From the NCBI GenBank assembly GCA_902528515.1, contig CABZTD010000011.1, forward strand, positions 1-55,435: a stretch of 55,435 nucleotides of DNA. Direction: 5' to 3'. Below, piece by piece: positions 1-8,031 of the stretch (position 1 is its first letter; every line of letters starts with the position of its first letter). The notes under the pieces are model-generated. The model was not told the origin of the DNA. It did not search any database and worked only from the letters and a program-made list of their open reading frames with translations. Made by a program: the position numbers and the translations under genes. This DNA is from K189A clade bacterium (GTDB lineage Bacteria > Pseudomonadota > Gammaproteobacteria > Pseudomonadales > Azotimanducaceae).

Positions 1-28
1 GTTCGCGAACAAACCATTGAGAAAACCT

Positions 29-934
29 ATGACTCAAGCTATCGAGCGCATCCCTTTCGGTACAACTGGTCACCAGAGCAGTCGAGCCATCTTTGGAGCC
101 GCGGCACTGGGCGCGATGAAGCAAGACCGCGCAGATCGAACTCTGGAGCTAATACAACAGTGGGGTCTTAATCACATCGACGTGGCTGCGAGTTACGGCG
201 ACGCCGAGCTTCGGTTGGCACCTTGGCTAAAGCACTACCGAGATTCAGTGTTTCTTGCCTCAAAGACTGGCCACCGAACTTACGAAAAAGCCAAGAAACA
301 GATTCATGCTTCTCTAGAGAGGATGCAGGTAGATCAGATCGATCTAATTCAAATGCATAATTTGACTCAGGCAGACCAGTGGGAGACTGCCATGGGTTCG
401 GGTGGGGCCATGGAGGCTCTGCTTGAAGCAAAGGAACAGGGACTAGTGCGGTTTTTGGGGGTTACTGGGCACGGTACCTACGCACCTGCTATGCATTTGC
501 AAAGCCTTGAAGCCTATCCCTTTGATTCCATCTTGGTCCCCTATAATTACGCCATGATGCAGCAGCCTCAGTACGCTGATGACTTCAACGCTCTTTACAA
601 TATGTGCCAAAATCGTGGCGTTGCCATGCAAACCATCAAAAGCATTGCCGCCAGGCGATGGCAGGATGACGACGAGGAAAAGCGTTTTAGCTGGTATCGC
701 CCGATTACCGATGCCGATGCCATGAAGCGCGCTATCGATTTTGTGTTGAGCCGAGAAAATTTATTCGTAAATACCAGCAGTGATGCCACATTGCTGGAGC
801 GATCTCTCGACGCGATTGCGCAGCCAACGGCAGAGGTAGACTTGGCCTTGCTGGCCGAAGATGCCCAACGCTTCGGAGTTGAGGCATTGTTCGTCAGGGA
901 TGTATCCGACGACGTGATCATTAGCGCGGGCTGA
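29..934 (+). CDS. Aldo/keto reductase family protein
   Basis: A 302-residue cytosolic (beta/alpha)8-barrel oxidoreductase expected to reduce carbonyl substrates with NADPH. Counting from the ATG at 29, the AKR tetrad is visible as D51, Y56 (motif DVAASYG), K79 (SKTGHR) and H110 (IQMHN). A TTG at 17 would add four residues (MRKP), but the ATG is the more natural start. The protein lies upstream of a TauD-type dioxygenase on the same strand, 45 bp apart, so the two may be co-transcribed. The natural substrate cannot be told from the sequence; the short form lacking long loops resembles the bacterial oxidoreductase-like AKR branch. No signal peptide or membrane segment is seen. Confidence 0.88.
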   Translation: MTQAIERIPFGTTGHQSSRAIFGAAALGAMKQDRADRTLELIQQWGLNHIDVAASYGDAELRLAPWLKHYRDSVFLASKTGHRTYEKAKKQIHASLERMQVDQIDLIQMHNLTQADQWETAMGSGGAMEALLEAKEQGLVRFLGVTGHGTYAPAMHLQSLEAYPFDSILVPYNYAMMQQPQYADDFNALYNMCQNRGVAMQTIKSIAARRWQDDDEEKRFSWYRPITDADAMKRAIDFVLSRENLFVNTSSDATLLERSLDAIAQPTAEVDLALLAEDAQRFGVEALFVRDVSDDVIISAG

Positions 935-979
935 TTATAGCGACCCTGCAGGGGCGCATGGATAAATAAGGGAACAACA

Positions 980-1882
980 ATGGTTCAAGAGCATTGGCGG
1001 GTGCGCCGGCTAGCTGGGTCCTTAGGCGCGGAAATTACGGGTTTGGACTTAAACGAAATTGCAAGCGGTGATCAGGCGGGTATCGACGCTGTCGGTTCGC
1101 TTCTCCTGGAACACCAGGTGATCTTCTTTCCCGGTCAGCAGATGGACATCGACAGCCATGTGGCGCTCGGTAAGCGCTTCGGCAAGATTGAAAACCATCC
1201 CAACCTGAAGAACCCTTTCACTCAACATGATGAGGTGTTCGAACTGGCAGCCACTCGTGGTGGCGTGGCTGATGAGTGGCATACCGATATCACCTTTGAA
1301 GACCAGCCGTCGATCATGTCCATCTTGCACATGGTCACCTGCCCTGAATTTGGCGGTGACACCATGTGGACCAACCTGCATCAGGCGTATGCAGAGCTTT
1401 CACCGCCCATGCAGGCGCTCTGCGATGGACTCACGGCGTTGCACGATGCGCATCCGCATAATCGCGAAGACCAAATGGCCATGCATCCGGTGGTACGCAT
1501 TCATCCAGAGACCGGCAAAAAAGCACTTTATGTGAATGAGCATTTCACGCGTCGGCTGGTGGAAATGAACGCTACCGAGAGCAAGGTGGTGTTGGAGTAC
1601 CTAACCGAGTGGGTGAAGAACCCGCGCTTCACGGTGCGCTACCACTGGACCCCGGGCACCATTGCAATCTGGGATAACCGCTGCACTCAGCATTTTGTGC
1701 TCAATGACTTTGAGGGCGAGCGCATTATTCAACGCGTTACCGTCATGGGTGATGTGGTGGAAGCAGCCCAGCCAAGTCAATGGCAGCCATGGATTCGTCC
1801 CGGACGTCTGTCCGCGACGACGCGCCTAGATCGGCAACTGAATCGGTATATGAGAAATAAAGCTGTGGGAACCGCCGAGTAG
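980..1882 (+). CDS. TauD/TfdA family Fe(II)/2-oxoglutarate dioxygenase
   Basis: A 300-residue non-haem iron dioxygenase that should couple 2-oxoglutarate decarboxylation to substrate hydroxylation (taurine-, alkylsulfatase- or 2,4-D-type). The metal triad reads H101-x-D103 in the segment DEWHTDITF and H238 in CTQHFV, with the 2-oxoglutarate-binding arginine at about R252 (IIQRVTV). The loop TNLHQAYAELSPPMQ is typical of the family. Length matches TauD (about 280-300). The start ATG follows AAGGGAACAAC. It ends about 30 bp before the convergent larE gene. The exact substrate cannot be assigned; no sulfonate transporter genes are adjacent, so taurine use is not supported by context. Confidence 0.9.
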   Translation: MVQEHWRVRRLAGSLGAEITGLDLNEIASGDQAGIDAVGSLLLEHQVIFFPGQQMDIDSHVALGKRFGKIENHPNLKNPFTQHDEVFELAATRGGVADEWHTDITFEDQPSIMSILHMVTCPEFGGDTMWTNLHQAYAELSPPMQALCDGLTALHDAHPHNREDQMAMHPVVRIHPETGKKALYVNEHFTRRLVEMNATESKVVLEYLTEWVKNPRFTVRYHWTPGTIAIWDNRCTQHFVLNDFEGERIIQRVTVMGDVVEAAQPSQWQPWIRPGRLSATTRLDRQLNRYMRNKAVGTAE

Positions 1883-1911
1883 GGGTGTCATGGTAAGCGG
1901 TAAATAAGCGG

Positions 1912-2769
1912 CTACGGGTAGATATTGACCACAGGGATGACGCCATCATTACTGGCCATACCCTCGTTCAAGGAACCCGAACGAAATCCACCAAGGTCCA
2001 TGGCAACAAAGCGATAGCCCAGAGCCTGAATGTCGCCTTGCAGGGCGTCTTGGTACTGCAACGCCAGCCCAAACTCTTCTCGGAGAATTTCCAGTCGGGC
2101 CACCTCGCCATGGTGACGGACCCGGAACTGACTGAAACCATAACTTGCCAGCACGTTTTCTGCTGCCTCCACCTGGGCCAACAACGCTTGGTTTATCGCT
2201 GTGCCGTAGGGGAATCGACTGGACAAACATGCGGCCTGGGGCTTGTCTGCGTTTTCTAAACCCAGGCATCTAGCCAGTGCGCGAATATCAGACTTGTGAA
2301 AGCCGGCCTCTACCAGCGGAGACTTTACAGCGTGATTGTCTGCAGCGATCAAGCCTGGCCGATGATCGCTAAGATCGTCGAGATTGGTGCCGTTGAGAAT
2401 ATGCGCATAGCCCTGGGCGCGAGTGATGTCCTCAAGTGCGGTATAGAGCGATGTTTTGCAGTGAAAGCAGCGGTTAGTTGGGTTTGCTCGGTAGTCGGCC
2501 TTGCTCAACTCGTTGGTTACGATGATCTGATGTGCGATACCCCAGTCCTCGCTGAGCTTTTTAGATAGCGCGAGATCCTTGCGCTTTAGGCTGGCAGAGC
2601 CAGAGGTCACCGCTAATGCTTTTTCGCCGAGTACCTGACCTGCGACGTAGGCCACCAAGGAAGAATCAATACCGCCAGAAAAAGCGACCACAGCGCTGCC
2701 GTAGTCGCGAATTATTTTTTCCAGCTCTCCGTACTTTTGTTCCAGTTCCGAGGTCATAGATGACATCAC
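1912..2769 (-). CDS. larE: LarE, ATP-dependent sulfur transferase of nickel-pincer cofactor synthesis
   Basis: PP-loop ATPase of about 285 residues that adenylates the pincer-nucleotide precursor and inserts sulfur. The PP-loop SGGIDSS is at residues 31-37. Three cysteines stand out: C101 and C104 in NRCFHC and C181 in ACLSSRFPYG. C181 corresponds to the sulfur-donor cysteine of classical LarE; the CxxC plus third cysteine pattern is that of the [4Fe-4S]-type LarE, which is thought to deliver sulfur catalytically rather than sacrificially. The gene overlaps the end of larB (GTGA overlap, or ATG at 2766), implying translational coupling. larC and larA are not in the window, so the end product of this pathway here is unverified. 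Confidence 0.9.
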   Translation of the reverse strand: MMSSMTSELEQKYGELEKIIRDYGSAVVAFSGGIDSSLVAYVAGQVLGEKALAVTSGSASLKRKDLALSKKLSEDWGIAHQIIVTNELSKADYRANPTNRCFHCKTSLYTALEDITRAQGYAHILNGTNLDDLSDHRPGLIAADNHAVKSPLVEAGFHKSDIRALARCLGLENADKPQAACLSSRFPYGTAINQALLAQVEAAENVLASYGFSQFRVRHHGEVARLEILREEFGLALQYQDALQGDIQALGYRFVAMDLGGFRSGSLNEGMASNDGVIPVVNIYP

Positions 2770-3533
2770 AGTCTGTTTATTCGATTTGCTAAAAAACCCG
2801 CGCCAAAGCCGTTGTCGATATTCACCACGCTAACGCCTGACGCGCAGCTCGTCATCATACCAAGCAGAGCGGCAACACCATCAAAGGCGGCACCGTAACC
2901 GACACTCGTGGGCACCGCGATGATGGGCTTGTCGACCAGACCGCCAACGACACTCGGCAGCGCACCTTCCATGCCCGCGACAACGATTAACACTCGAGCG
3001 TTACGCAGTTCATCAATGCGGGCGAGTAATCGGTGCAGTCCGGCGACGCCTACATCATAAATCCGCTGTACGTTGTTGCCATAAAATTCCGCGGTGAGCG
3101 CGGCCTCTTCCGCGACATGCATATCAGACGTGCCTGCGCTTACCACCGCGACGGTATGTTCGAGAGGTTGGGGCGGATGATCATGCCACCACAGGAGTTC
3201 GGACATGGCGTGGTATTGGGCGTTGGTCGGCAAGCTTTCAAGCTCATCGAATGTTGCCTGATCAAGCCGGGTCACCAGTACGCTGGTGCCGCGATTCACC
3301 ATGGCTGCCACAATGTCAGAGATCTGCCCGGCAGTTTTGCCGGCGCCAAAAACTACTTCGGCTGATCCTGTGCGCCGTGCGCGATCGGTGTCGAGCACTG
3401 TATGACCCAGATCGGTAAAAAACTGGGCGCGGATTAGTCGGGCAGTTTCTTCGCCGTCGATCCGTCCTGTTTTGAACGCTGCGAGTAATGCCTCTAATTT
3501 GTCAGAGGCCGCAATGGATTCTTCTGAGTTCAC
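2766..3533 (-). CDS. larB: LarB, nickel-pincer cofactor biosynthesis carboxylase/hydrolase
   Basis: A 255-residue protein with a C-terminal PurE-like domain. LarB carboxylates the pyridinium ring of nicotinic acid adenine dinucleotide and hydrolyses its phosphoanhydride, starting pincer-nucleotide synthesis. Family signatures seen: VVSAGTSDMHVAEEAA around residues 130-145 and, later, AGMEGALPSVVGGL and VPTSVGYGAAFDG, the conserved nucleotide-binding glycine-rich segments. The GTG start lies 5 bp after the stop of the CoA-transferase gene, and its own stop overlaps the start of larE. This arrangement strongly suggests one transcript CoA-transferase-larB-larE. An older family name is AIR-carboxylase-like NCAIR mutase; linkage to larE favours LarB. 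Confidence 0.9.
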   Translation of the reverse strand: MNSEESIAASDKLEALLAAFKTGRIDGEETARLIRAQFFTDLGHTVLDTDRARRTGSAEVVFGAGKTAGQISDIVAAMVNRGTSVLVTRLDQATFDELESLPTNAQYHAMSELLWWHDHPPQPLEHTVAVVSAGTSDMHVAEEAALTAEFYGNNVQRIYDVGVAGLHRLLARIDELRNARVLIVVAGMEGALPSVVGGLVDKPIIAVPTSVGYGAAFDGVAALLGMMTSCASGVSVVNIDNGFGAGFLANRINRL

Positions 3534-3538
3534 CGAGT

Positions 3539-4774
3539 TTAGTATTGTCCAACGGTGCCCGCATTTTTCAGCGCAGCAATGGCCTCGTCGCCTATTCCAA
3601 AGTCCTGCAAGATCTGCTCGCTGTGCTCACCTATCTGTGGTGCTGGCCCTTGGGGTTTAACGTCGGCAGTAGCAAAGCGCATTGGAATGTTCACGGTTGT
3701 ATAGGGCCCAAGCTGCGGATGCTCGATGGTTGGAAACATTCCCAGCTCTTGGGCGTGAGCATCCTGGGGCACTTCATGCAAGCCCATTACGGGACCCCAG
3801 ATAAGATTGGCGGCGTCGAAAATCGTGCCCCACTCGTCACGGGATTTCGCCGCAAGGGCGGTATCAAAAATTTCGATCAACTCGGCCATGTTGCGGTAGC
3901 GGGCTTTGGAATCGACAAAACGCTCATCGGCAATTATCTCTTGCAAGCCAATGGCCTCACACAGCCTCGACCAATAGGCTGCATCGGGCAGCATGTTAAA
4001 GACGACCCAGTTGCCGTCGCCGCAGGGGAAGCGATTACCGGTAATGGTCAACAGCTCGTCGCGGCGACGTTTGCGCACCGGCATGTGATCAACTGCGGTT
4101 ACCGCATAATCCGAGGCCTGGGTCCAAACCGCGGCCTCGTACAGCGACGTTTCTACGACCTGACCTTCGCCAGATTTTTCGGCGAGACGTAGCGCGCCCA
4201 AAATTGCCCCGACCATGGCCAGCCCCGTGGTGTGATCACCCTGCGCGGGGCGCGCCATGGGCACCAGGCCGTCGTCCCCTTCACGCATAGAATCATACAA
4301 ACCTGAACGACCAAAAAAGGCGGTCACGTCATAGCCTGGACGCCAGGCATCAGGACCAGACGTGCCATAGCCCGTGAGGGTTGCGTGTACGAGTTTTGGA
4401 TTGACCTTGAACAGGCTCTCCGGGTCTAGGCCGAACTTAGCTTGGCGTTTGGTAAGCAGGTTACACATGAAGATGTCGGCCTTTGTCGCTAGCTGCCGGA
4501 CCAGCTCAGCCCCCTCGGGTTGATCCAGTGCCACGGCGATGGATTCTTTGCCGCGATTGTCCACGTCGAATTGAAAGTCGTAGTCTTTAAAGGCCTCATC
4601 GAAGCGCTCGCCCTTCACAGGTCTGCTCATACCGCGCATGGGGTCACCGCTGATGGGTTCGATCTTGATGACTCTGGCACCCATGTCGGCGAGCACTGCG
4701 CCGGCGCTTGGAGCCGCCATCCAGTTGTCGATCTCCAGTACTACAACGTCATCTAAGGGTGCCGCCATTCCCAA
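3539..4774 (-). CDS. Class III CoA-transferase (CaiB/BaiF family)
   Basis: A 411-residue cytosolic CoA-transferase of the formyl-CoA transferase/CaiB fold, expected to move CoA between acyl groups. The N-terminal VVLEIDNWMAAPSAG and MGARVIKIEP blocks and the GYGTSGPDAWRPGYD stretch are family hallmarks; D149 in RPGYDV is the likely catalytic aspartate that forms the acyl-anhydride. Length is normal. It is first in an apparent operon with larB and larE. The 203 bp in front separates it from a divergent glutathione S-transferase frame, so a promoter should sit there. Its substrate is unknown; the company of pincer-cofactor genes raises, without proving, a link to 2-hydroxyacyl metabolism. Confidence 0.9.
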   Translation of the reverse strand: MGMAAPLDDVVVLEIDNWMAAPSAGAVLADMGARVIKIEPISGDPMRGMSRPVKGERFDEAFKDYDFQFDVDNRGKESIAVALDQPEGAELVRQLATKADIFMCNLLTKRQAKFGLDPESLFKVNPKLVHATLTGYGTSGPDAWRPGYDVTAFFGRSGLYDSMREGDDGLVPMARPAQGDHTTGLAMVGAILGALRLAEKSGEGQVVETSLYEAAVWTQASDYAVTAVDHMPVRKRRRDELLTITGNRFPCGDGNWVVFNMLPDAAYWSRLCEAIGLQEIIADERFVDSKARYRNMAELIEIFDTALAAKSRDEWGTIFDAANLIWGPVMGLHEVPQDAHAQELGMFPTIEHPQLGPYTTVNIPMRFATADVKPQGPAPQIGEHSEQILQDFGIGDEAIAALKNAGTVGQY

Positions 4775-4977
4775 CCTCTCCCGATAAACTCCAGGCAGGG
4801 ATTACAACGAAGGGGGAGCGCAGGTGCAAGGAGTATTGGATTTTTGAGAGTGTTAGCAAAAGTGTCGGCTACATCAAGTGCAGGAATTTGGGCCAAACAG
4901 GACGGTGAGCTATCGTCACTTGGACGTCTTCTTCGGTGGTAAGCGGCGGTAGATACGTTTTTCAAGTAGGGATCTCA

Positions 4978-5592
4978 ATGAAAGTCTATGGCCATGCCCA
5001 TTCGAGCAACTGATACAAAATTAAGCTCTTAGCTGGATTTCTAAAAAGTCAGCTCGAAGAGATCCATGTCAGTGTCCTCGAGGGCGGAACTAAGACGCCT
5101 GAATCTATGAGTAAGAACGCAAACGGCAAGATTCTGGCGCTGGAGCTTGAAGATGGACGCTTCATGACAGAGTCGAACGCAGTGGTCAATTTTCTGGCAA
5201 CGGGTACAGTGCTTCTGCCTGAGGACCCGCTTCAATATGCGAAGGTTCAACAGTGGCAGTTTTTTGAGCAATACAGTCAAGAGCCATTTATTGCGGCGGC
5301 TAGATTCATTGCAAAGTTCTTGGGTTTATCGGAGGAGCGCAGAGCTGATTACGAGTCTAAGGAAGAAGGCGGCCACAATGCACTTCGGGTCATGGAGCAG
5401 CAGCTTCAGCAGACGCCCTACTTGACGGGAACCCGACTAAGCACCGCGGACATTGGGTTGTACGCTGATATCCATGTCGCAGTTGAGGGCGGCTTTGACT
5501 TGACGGGCTATTGGGCGGTTGAAGTGTGGCTAGAGCGCATTCGGTCGGAGCCAAGATACGTCGCGATGCAGTGGAGTACTTATTTCGCCTGA
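4978..5592 (+). CDS. Glutathione S-transferase with in-frame TGA (selenocysteine candidate or early pseudogene)
   Basis: Reading from ATG 4978 gives a complete GST of 204 residues if the TGA at 5011-5013 (codon 12) is read through. The order is an N-terminal thioredoxin-fold domain (MKVYGHAHSSN-x-YKIKLL, then GKILALELEDG and TESNAVVNFL) and a C-terminal helical domain (WQFFEQYSQEPFIAAARF, LTGTRLSTADIGLYA). In relatives the TGA position usually holds Cys. AGGGA sits 5 nt before the ATG. A 10-bp hairpin follows the TGA (separate entry). Against function: the conserved cis-proline after GKI is Leu, and the Pro of the usual YPAV motif is Trp, which could mean decay. Termination at the TGA with reinitiation at ATG 5107 would yield only 161 residues without the active site. 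Confidence 0.55.
5026..5061 (+). promoter_or_regulatory. Candidate bacterial SECIS hairpin downstream of the in-frame TGA
   Basis: Left arm CTCTTAGCTG (5026-5035) pairs with CAGCT (5050-5054) and AAGAG (5057-5061), leaving a CG bulge (5055-5056). The apical loop is 14 nt (5036-5049) and begins with G. The loop starts 22 nt after the TGA. These values fall within the published consensus for bacterial SECIS elements as I recall it (stem 4-16 bp, loop 3-14 nt, G among the first two loop bases, 16-37 nt from the UGA). It lies wholly inside the coding region, as bacterial SECIS elements do. Chance pairing is not excluded. Confidence 0.45.
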
Positions 5593-6364
5593 GGACGAGC
5601 TTCATCCAAACCCTTCAACATGCGCTTTAGCGCAAAGTGGCAATAGCTGGTTAGAACAAGATCCTCAATCTCTGCCATGTCCTGATGAATGTGAGTATCT
5701 TGGTTCAACGAACCTCGGTGACCAATTTATTGCGGTGTGCGATATCGAGGGTCTGCCGTGCGCAGAGCCTGCTTTTCGCCCTCGGCTCAGATGCTGAGCT
5801 ATGGGCGACTGCGGTAAAAATGCAGGGTACAAAAATTTTTTCTATTCGCGCGAAAACATGGGGTGCTAAATTGTTGGCCCGGCGCAACGTCGGGGAGCAC
5901 GAGGTATAAGTCGCTGATCATGGCCTGAACGGCCGCAATCTCCGGCCGTTGGAACGGGTCGAATTCCTCAGCATCAATCCCTTCGATGGGTGGCTCGATC
6001 TCTAGTCCCTCGCATTGCAGTACTCCTACGCGGTGTGGAGCCACATAGGAATAAGCCTCGTAGATGCGTTGACTAATAATTTGCCAGTCGAGACCCTGGT
6101 CCAGGTTAACTCCCAGCGAGCCACTGGGGCCGACATAGGGTGGAATAAAGTAAAAAGTCTTGTTCTCCTTTTATATAAAGTTTGTGCACCCGGCGGACTG
6201 CGCAGCCATAGCGCGATACGCCAGTCGCCGTGGTAATTGATTTAAAAGATGGCAAAGGTCTCGTCTGCAACCCGAAAATTTGAGCCGCCGCGGCTAATTA
6301 CTTCGCTGGTTTCTGGCATGCCTAGGCAAATCTCGCGTACCACGTCGGTAATGTTCTTACCCAT
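5580..6364 (-). pseudogene. Decayed MmcQ/YjbR-like (DUF419) protein gene
   Basis: The minus strand encodes, from ATG 6364, MGKNITDVVREICLG then PETSEVISRGG and DETFAIF, typical of the MmcQ/YjbR fold (pattern V..ICL.LPE...). The frame hits TAA at 6242, continues with INYHGDWRIALWLRSPP, and must shift by one base near 6180 to continue as TFYFIPPYVGPSGSLGVNL, VAPHRVGVLQCEG and FDPFQRPEIAAVQAMISDLY. Further stops appear at about 5799 and below, after which HFALKRMLKG and a final TAA at 5580-5582 end the remnant. The whole suggests an old two-domain protein of about 260 residues now broken by several stops and one or more frameshifts. Its end overlaps the convergent GST frame by 13 bp. Confidence 0.65.
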
Positions 6365-6421
6365 ATCTGTCGTGTCTCCGCGGTGATTGGGTTGGCGTGA
6401 TAGACTAACTATATCGCTGAG

Positions 6422-7696
6422 TTGGCCATTCCCTTGCAGCAATCTTTCGCTTCAGATGACAAACCATTTCTCGGTTGGAAGATGGTCTTAGTTGCCTTTT
6501 GTATCGATTTCGTGGCGGTTGGCTTCTTTTTTTACTCCTATGGTGTGTTTTTTAAAGCCATCGCTGCAGATTTTGGTGGGTCTCGCTTGGGCGTTGCCAT
6601 TGGCCTGACCGTCACCAGCACTGTTGGGGCCGTCGTTGCTCCCTATGTGGGGCGTGCGCTGGATAAGTTTCCCTTACGCAACGTCATGGGCGTCGGTGCA
6701 CTCTTCATGGCCGTTGGATTTTTGGGTCTTTCCTTTGTGCAGAATGAACTGCAGTTTTATCTGGTGCTCGGCCTGTTCATTGGCTTTGGTGCTAGCAGTA
6801 TGGGTAATTTGGCCACTAGTAAGCTGGTGGCTAATTGGTTCGACAGGCGTCGCGGTACAGCGCTCGGCATCGCTGCTGCCGGGGTGTCTTTGTCTGGTGT
6901 GGTCATGCCCTATATCAGTGCTGAATTGATTGAGAATTTTGGTTGGCGACAAGGCTTCCTAGCGTATAGCGCGTTCACGTTTTTCGTCGTGGTGCCGCTG
7001 ATTTTTCGATTGGTGATCTCTCGTCCTGAGGATGTGGGTATGCGCCCAGACGGGGCGATTGGTTCTGCGAAGACGACAGATGCTGGCGAGTCGGCACAGG
7101 CCCCAGTGGCAAAACTGCGCATGCTCGAGCTCTTTAAGGACCACAATTTCCGTATGATCGTGCTGACGTTCTCGCTGATGTTCTGCTCCATGAGCGCCAC
7201 TTTGACGCATATGATTCCGCGTCTAACGGACTTTGGTTTTACCCTGGTAGAAGCGTCCCTCGTCATGTCGATGTGTGCAGGATTCGGGGTGGTGGGTAAA
7301 CTCAGTTTCGGTTGGTTGAGTGATCGTTTTTCAGTGCGTAAGGTCATGGCAGTTGTCATTATCGCCCAGTTCAGCGGTCAGTTTCTGATGTACGGATCAC
7401 TTGACTACGTCACCTTTGCCATCGGCGCGTGTCTATTCGGTTACGGAGTGGGTGGCGTAGTACCGATGCATGGCGCCGTGGTGGGTAAAACGTTCGGTCG
7501 TGATCGCTTTGGCGCTGTGCTTGGGCTGATGCGGCCGGCCATGTTCCCCATTCAAATTCTTGGCGTGCCCTTCGCGGGATGGATATTTGATGTAACCGGT
7601 TCTTACGACGTGGCCTTTCAGGTGTTTTTAGGGCTTTACCTCTTTGCGGCGCTCGCCATCGCGTCCTACCGTCAGCCAACTAAGACCTTTATCTAA
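6422..7696 (+). CDS. MFS transporter (monocarboxylate/oxalate-formate type)
   Basis: A 424-residue inner-membrane carrier with twelve hydrophobic segments, the first beginning at GWKMVLVAFCIDFVAVGFFF. WYGVFF-like openings (here YSYGVFFKAI), the loop DRRRGTALGIAAAG between TM4 and TM5, and WRQGFLAYSAF agree with the MCT-like MFS branch that moves carboxylates by proton symport. The start is uncertain: the frame opens after a TAG at 6401 and TTG at 6422 is the first usable start, with only a weak GAG before it. It is flanked by the decayed MmcQ-like gene and by a minus-strand acyl-CoA oxidation pair. The substrate is not deducible. Confidence 0.85.
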   Translation: MAIPLQQSFASDDKPFLGWKMVLVAFCIDFVAVGFFFYSYGVFFKAIAADFGGSRLGVAIGLTVTSTVGAVVAPYVGRALDKFPLRNVMGVGALFMAVGFLGLSFVQNELQFYLVLGLFIGFGASSMGNLATSKLVANWFDRRRGTALGIAAAGVSLSGVVMPYISAELIENFGWRQGFLAYSAFTFFVVVPLIFRLVISRPEDVGMRPDGAIGSAKTTDAGESAQAPVAKLRMLELFKDHNFRMIVLTFSLMFCSMSATLTHMIPRLTDFGFTLVEASLVMSMCAGFGVVGKLSFGWLSDRFSVRKVMAVVIIAQFSGQFLMYGSLDYVTFAIGACLFGYGVGGVVPMHGAVVGKTFGRDRFGAVLGLMRPAMFPIQILGVPFAGWIFDVTGSYDVAFQVFLGLYLFAALAIASYRQPTKTFI

Positions 7697-7724
7697 CGAC
7701 TTCAGCAAGCCTCTGCAGGGTCGA

Positions 7725-8024
7725 TCAAAATCTCGACTTCAGCAGCTGTATTTGCGGCGAACCTTGGTGGCTACAGCGCAGGTTTACCGCGTCAGCCAAC
7801 ACATGCTCGGCGATGTAGGGTTCAAAGCTCACCTTGGTAAACGGCTTGATGTCGTCAAATTCTAGCTCGACTGAAAAACCTTGGACCACGGGCAGAACCG
7901 TGATTGCCCTGACATGATTGAGCATGTCGCCCAGCTCCGAGGTCAGGGATTGTTGGGAAATGCGATCTGCAGTGACTCCGCGCACGAGATATTTCAGCAA
8001 ACAAGGCTGTTTTTGAATGCGCAT
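7725..8024 (-). CDS. Hypothetical protein, possibly a remnant
   Basis: An open frame of 99 residues begins 7 nt after the stop of the upstream enoyl-CoA hydratase gene, on the same strand. I do not recognise the product. It has a mixed helical look (LTSELGDMLNHVRAITVL) followed by VELEFDDIKPFTKVSFEPY, without signal peptide, membrane segment or metal motif. No clear ribosome-binding site precedes the ATG. It fills the otherwise gene-free 335 bp between the MFS gene and the hydratase, and may be the last gene of that operon, the tail of a lost gene, or a chance frame. Confidence 0.3.
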   Translation of the reverse strand: MRIQKQPCLLKYLVRGVTADRISQQSLTSELGDMLNHVRAITVLPVVQGFSVELEFDDIKPFTKVSFEPYIAEHVLADAVNLRCSHQGSPQIQLLKSRF

Positions 8025-8031
8025 TGTTTGG

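Noticed and set aside
3488-4192. Long plus-strand open frame antisense to the CoA-transferase
   Set aside because: It has no family match, lies wholly within the strong minus-strand CaiB-type gene and has no ribosome-binding site.
6910-7359. Minus-strand frame inside the MFS gene at 6422
   Set aside because: The plus strand has continuous membrane segments and family motifs over the same bases.
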